DNA of 64,000 bases from Cymbidium sinense (lineage: Eukaryota > Streptophyta > Magnoliopsida > Asparagales > Orchidaceae): contig CM038222.1 in NCBI GenBank assembly GCA_021442155.1, positions 19,788,923 through 19,852,922 of the forward strand. The letters are read 5' to 3'. How positions within the stretch are numbered: position 1 is the stretch's first letter; each line of letters begins with the position of its first letter. A program made the translations under genes and the position numbers. A model generated the notes under the pieces. The model saw only the letters and a list, made by a program, of their open reading frames with translations, was not told where the DNA came from and did no database searches. Below, in pieces: positions 60,265-64,000 of the stretch.

Positions 60265-61300
60265 GATCAACTAACTAAGTCATTGGTTTCTTCATTCATT
60301 CAATGAACTGATGTATGTCGAGGATTTTCTTACAAGGTTGATTTCTTTAAGCATGTCGATTGTTGAATGAATATCCTCCTTAAGCATTACCTTTTTGACA
60401 TGGAGATCATCTAAGTTTCTAAACACACATTCTCATAAGAGTTGGGGATGTGAGAAGAACCTATCGATTCCAAATGATTGGTAACAACTAAGAATCCATC
60501 ATCGAATGGACCCACTATACCAATCCTAGTCCCGCTGATTGATTGTGCTTCCCCCTATATTGTTCCATAACTTCAAAGTACTTGTGCTTGGACCACGTGT
60601 GAGGAACCAAACCTTTCTGTATAAGATTTTGAACACAAGGAGAGTAAAAATCAAAAGTTAATTCCATTAATTATTTAAAAGTATCCTCAAGTCCTATCAA
60701 GCTCTGACTTGAGGATGATGAACCCAAAAGAACCTCTTCTCATGTCACCGGAAGACTTGGGACTTCCTTAACTACTAAACCTTCAACTTTGAGATGTAAG
60801 TGAGGTAAGAGCTAAGGTACCCAATCACGCCTAATAGTTTCACATAAACCATTCAAACACTTTGCTTTGCTTGGAGGCTGTCTTTGCTCTGAGTCAAAAG
60901 TCACCTCCAAAACTAAGAGGAGTTGACTGGTATACTAATCACATTAGACTCATCCTCTGAGCTGGATTCCATGTCTATGTGGATAGTACCCTATGAACTG
61001 AAACATGACCTCTTGGTCAAGGCCAACTAGGGGTCTCCCACCTTGAAGTCGCTGCCTCCTCCTCGGTAGAGGTTGAGCTATCCTACCCACATATCCATAT
61101 GATGGAATGAATTGTGGGTGGAATGTGATATGCGAATCTATTTCTTCTTCAATTTCTTGTGTACTTGACTTTCCTTTTCTTTTCATTTTCTTTTATTTTT
61201 TCTTTTCTTCATTTTCTTTTTTCTTTTAATTTTGTCCAAGTTCATGAGAAAGGGTGTGTTGAGGAAGATAGTAGGTCACATCCTCATAAATCTCAACCTT
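60265..61300 (-). pseudogene. Tat copy A linker between protease and RT
   Basis: Fragments QNLIQKGLVPHTWSKHKYFEVMEQY (about 60640-60560) and VGPFDDGFLVVTNHLESIGSS (about 60530-60450) can be read, then decayed sequence up to FAWSYEEMP. A 78-residue frame (61186-60950) has FIPSYGYVGRIAQPLP. These parts are typical of the poorly conserved spacer between PR and RT in Tat polyproteins. No motif with a known activity. Confidence 0.55.
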
Positions 61301-61309
61301 CTAACTAAA

Positions 61310-61680
61310 AATGGCTTTTCATCCCCATTGACACTATTCAATTCCATTTTTTTGAACTTGATGATCGATGAAGGGAGGATGGAATGATCTTGTTCGATGT
61401 ATCCAAGGCCTACCAAGCAAAGTAGTGAATGAAGTATCAAATCAATGATGTAGAACTTATTTTGTCACCTATCTCCAAAGTAACACTATGGAACCTAAAG
61501 CCTCACTTGATCATTGAATCCTCTCAACATCATATCTCCTGAGTGTGGAGATGTCGATCCTCAAATAAGAAAGGGTCTTTAGACTCATAATGTTCACCGA
61601 TGCACCTGAATCCATGAGAACTCTAGCAAGTCTGAACCTGTCCATGTCGACAGTGATGTAGAGGGGATGGTTGTGCTCCA
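61310..61680 (-). pseudogene. Tat copy A aspartic protease
   Basis: The minus strand reads DMDRFRLARVLMDSGASVNIMSLKTL. DSGAS (61598-61612) is the catalytic triad region of a pepsin-like retroviral-type protease. Further on, TLLGRPWIHRTRSFHPPSSI (about 61430-61370) matches the ILLGRPW flap-to-end segment. It would process the Gag-Pol polyprotein. Frame breaks between the two blocks make it inactive. Confidence 0.85.
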
Positions 61681-61689
61681 AGTCCCTTA

Positions 61690-62500
61690 GAAGAAAGTCT
61701 TCATCTGTGAAGGTGATCCCTTGGGCTTCTTTGCATAATGTGCTTCCTCACCTATAGCAAAGCTGCTAAGCATATCGTGATCAAGGAGGGCCTTGATTAG
61801 TGACTCCCTCATCTATTTGGATAAGACAAGGCATCATATATGCAGATGACAACTTTCTTAGATGTGAAAGGATGTTAGTCCACCTTCGACCGGTCTTCCA
61901 CAAGCATATCCAAGGGTGGAGCCCTATGGAAGGGCTTCGATCTTCGCCAATGACTTGTTTCTCTATCTAGAGGTGCCTGGGAGGTAGAACCTTGCCACTA
62001 TGGAGGTTGACTTCTAATCTCTGAGGCAAGGTGGTGGAAGGTTCTACGCACATCGTGCTCACCTATAGCTTCTCCTATGGATCCTCAAATCGATGATTCA
62101 AGTCTATCTCAAGAGGTGAACCATAGTATTCGTGAGTTGAAAGTCTAACTCAATCAAAGAGGAAGATTATTTTATAGCTAATTAGACTTGAAGAGTTATC
62201 TTAGAAATAAGAAGATAACTCATGTAAGAGACATATATAATTCAAATCGCTTTATTCTTCAATTTATTGGGGGTACAAAGTAGAAGTAAAGTAGAGTGGG
62301 GTAAGGGATTTAATGCCCTTATCCATTGATATAGAGTTCTACTAGTAGAAGAAATAAAAAGAGCTAATGAAAGTCAAGCGTGAAGTCAACCTATCGGAGG
62401 GTGAAATGGGTGGTTGAGCTAAAGGGCTATCCCGCCAACACATGTGCTACGCCGCCACGAAGCTCCTTTCCTAGAGTTGCACTGCAACTTGCAAACCTTC
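61690..62500 (-). pseudogene. Decayed gag-protease spacer of Tat copy A
   Basis: No clear motif. Short frames only; the frame at 62380-62757 on the + strand is antisense to gag. The stretch lies between the gag zinc-knuckle block and the protease, where Tat elements have variable sequence. Confidence 0.5.
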
Positions 62501-63974
62501 CTTGGTGTTGGAGGTTTGAGCCGACCTGCATCTTCAAGGAAAGTTTTGATCTTAATTATTTTCTTAGAGGTTTTAGACAAAGAAATGTCCTAACCATTTT
62601 TGGTTTTGGTAGGATCACATGTATCCCCAAGGATTACCCTGATGGAACTGGAAGGTTGTTCCAGAAGGTATTCCTTTGGGATAACAATAGTGCTGGTCTT
62701 AAAATTGTGTTCAAGCCAGTCCTTGAATGTGAAGCAATCCTCCAAAATGTGGCCTAGCATACGGCAAGGTAAGGCAAAAGTTTGGATCATGACTTTGTCT
62801 AGTTCCTCCGCCTCCTAGGCTCGTAGTTGAAAATTAGGCTTCTTTAAGAGATTCTTAAAGATCTTCATTACCTCCTTAAAAGAATAAGGTTTGTTTAACT
62901 TATCTAAAAGAGTAGGTGGACTATAGCTACCGGCTAGATATGCATACCATGCGTGGTATGGCTGGGGTGGCTAGCCATGGAGTCTAGTGGAGGCTATGGT
63001 CGCCTGGTGGCAAAGGAGGTGGAGGCTACGAGGTTATGGTATCTGACACCCTTTGCTACCCCCCTTGTCAACCATCACCGCTCACTTCTTTCATAAACCT
63101 TCTGACTTCGCAGTAACTGATCTTGAAAAGGCAACTGTTTGGCCTCTCCTTGTAGACTAGCCGCCTTGTTGATTAGCTTCTCAAATGTCTTGATATTGAA
63201 GCCTTTAAGCATGAAGGTGACCGAGCCATGGATATTCTTCAAGAGAATCTCAATGGCATGTTGTCGATAGCCTTCACACTTCATACGTGTTATGCCATCA
63301 AGAATATAATCAACAAGTGACTCACTAGGGTGTTGTTGTGCTACAACGAGATCACCTACAATAACCCTTTCCTGAGCTCCATCAAACCTCTTGATGAAGA
63401 GTTTCTCTAACTCAATAAATGTCTTAATTGAATCATTGTCAAAGATACCAATCAAAAGCAATACTGCTATTACCGACAAAGAGTCTAAAGAGTAAAGCAC
63501 GCCACTGCGTAAATAAACTAGCCTTGAAGTGAGCTATATGCACCTGATACCGCCATCAAGCTCTTGAAGGAAGGAGGCATGAAACCTTGGGATACTAGAT
63601 AGCATCAATTCTCTGGTAGGGTCTACCCTTGGGAACCGATGATCCTCCAGCTTGAGCCAAAGCTTCCTTCACCGCCGCCAACCATGGATTTTAGATTTTT
63701 TTTATATGGAGGTACTTTCCACTACCTTCCATATAGGCTAGTGCTACCTTGGTCAATGGGAGGTATAGTCTGGGTCCAAGACATGCACTAACTCAGGGTG
63801 ACTGACATCGACTGTTTTTGAAGGGGCTTGTTTTTGAAGCATTAACACTACTGCTAACAAGTCCTGTAACTGACGTGCCATCTTATCAATCTACTCGTCC
63901 TTCTACCATAACTGAAGTCAGAGGTATTGGGCTGATTCTACGGTATCCTCCTGATCAACCTCATCACCTTCCAT
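62500..63974 (-). pseudogene. Tat copy A gag
   Basis: A likely original start ATG is at 63974 (MEGDEVDQED..ESAQYL), followed by MARQLQDLLAVVLMLQKQ. The capsid-like Retrotrans_gag part is in the 141-residue frame 63500-63075: SIKTFIELEKLFIKRF, VGDLVVAQQHPSESLVDYI, RMKCEGYRQHAIEILLKNI and FNIKTFEKLINKAASLQ. A decayed knuckle follows in frame 62790-62590 (LPCRMLGHILEDCFTFKDWLEH, then VIPKEYLLEQPSSSIRVI), matching the CPYHR..GH.LEDC.. block of Tat gag. Gag forms the particle. Stops between blocks show decay. Confidence 0.85.
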
Positions 63975-64000
63975 GTTGTTCTAAGAGAGATCCTCTAGTG

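Larger units (their letters stand above)
54676..63974 (-). mobile_element. Ty3/gypsy Tat-lineage retrotransposon, copy A (decayed)
   Basis: Minus-strand order gag (63974-62500), protease (about 61680-61310), reverse transcriptase (about 60260-59430), RNase H (about 59420-58900), archaeal-like RNase H (about 58870-58264), integrase (about 58240-57252), then the tandem-repeat 3' spacer. The second RNase H and the long 3' spacer place it in the Tat lineage. Every domain has stops and frameshifts, so the copy is old and cannot move by itself. The 5' LTR and primer site would lie beyond the right edge of the window; arm 2 may be its 3' LTR region. Confidence 0.85.

Noticed and set aside
62380..62757. 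125-codon + strand frame
   Set aside because: Antisense to the gag zinc-knuckle block, which has clear family motifs on the minus strand.
1..64000. tRNA, rRNA or other structured RNA genes
   Set aside because: I found no stretch with tRNA box A/B sequence or rRNA-like blocks by eye; a covariance-model scan would be needed to be certain.

Overview
The window looks like nuclear DNA of a seed plant, most likely from a gene-free, repeat-packed region near a chromosome end or centromere. The plant assignment rests on four things: degenerate CCCTAAA (Arabidopsis-type telomere) repeats, relics of a plant glycine-rich RNA-binding protein (GR-RBP) gene, a plant L1-type LINE with an RNase H tail, and a Ty3/gypsy element of the Tat lineage (two RNase H regions, long 3' spacer). 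I see no intact protein-coding gene. Every recognisable coding stretch is a frameshifted or truncated relic, and most open frames in the window are by-products of low-complexity sequence. The species cannot be told from the sequence.

Layout. (1) 1-11395 and 16416-31805 are one degenerate telomere-like satellite, about 26.8 kb in all, always with the C-rich strand on top and almost free of G on the + strand. It is not a simple repeat. Short conserved islands recur in a higher-order pattern of roughly 0.7-1.1 kb: island, then CCCTAAA-rich DNA, then TAAAATAAA/CCTAAA-rich DNA, then the next island. One island family is a GR-RBP pseudogene with its 3' UTR (four long copies and three copies reduced to the 3' end). 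Another is a 75-90 bp conserved segment present five times. (2) 11396-16415 is a 5'-truncated, decayed LINE 3' half ending in an A18 tail and sitting inside the satellite. (3) 31806-33420 is AT-rich DNA with a degenerate tandem repeat of about 330 bp. (4) 33620-35958 is the 3' spacer plus the last residues of integrase of a minus-strand Tat element (copy B). (5) 35959-54675 is a large imperfect inverted repeat: two arms of about 7.5 kb around a 3.5 kb centre that carries an array of hairpin units. The outer ends both read TGTTGAC into the arm, as Ty3 LTRs do. (6) 54676-63974 is a second minus-strand Tat element (copy A): gag, protease, reverse transcriptase, RNase H, archaeal-like RNase H, integrase and a 3' tandem-repeat spacer, all decayed.

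How the parts relate. The telomere-like satellite seems to have captured a GR-RBP 3' end once and then spread the composite, since the long copies share the same 5' and 3' junctions. The LINE and possibly an LTR scrap (19300-19505) landed in the satellite later. The right half is nested retrotransposon wreckage: two Tat copies in the same orientation, 21 kb apart, with inverted arms (probably long LTRs or non-autonomous derivatives in opposite orientation) between them. Coordinates of repeat borders were read by eye and can be off by tens of bases.
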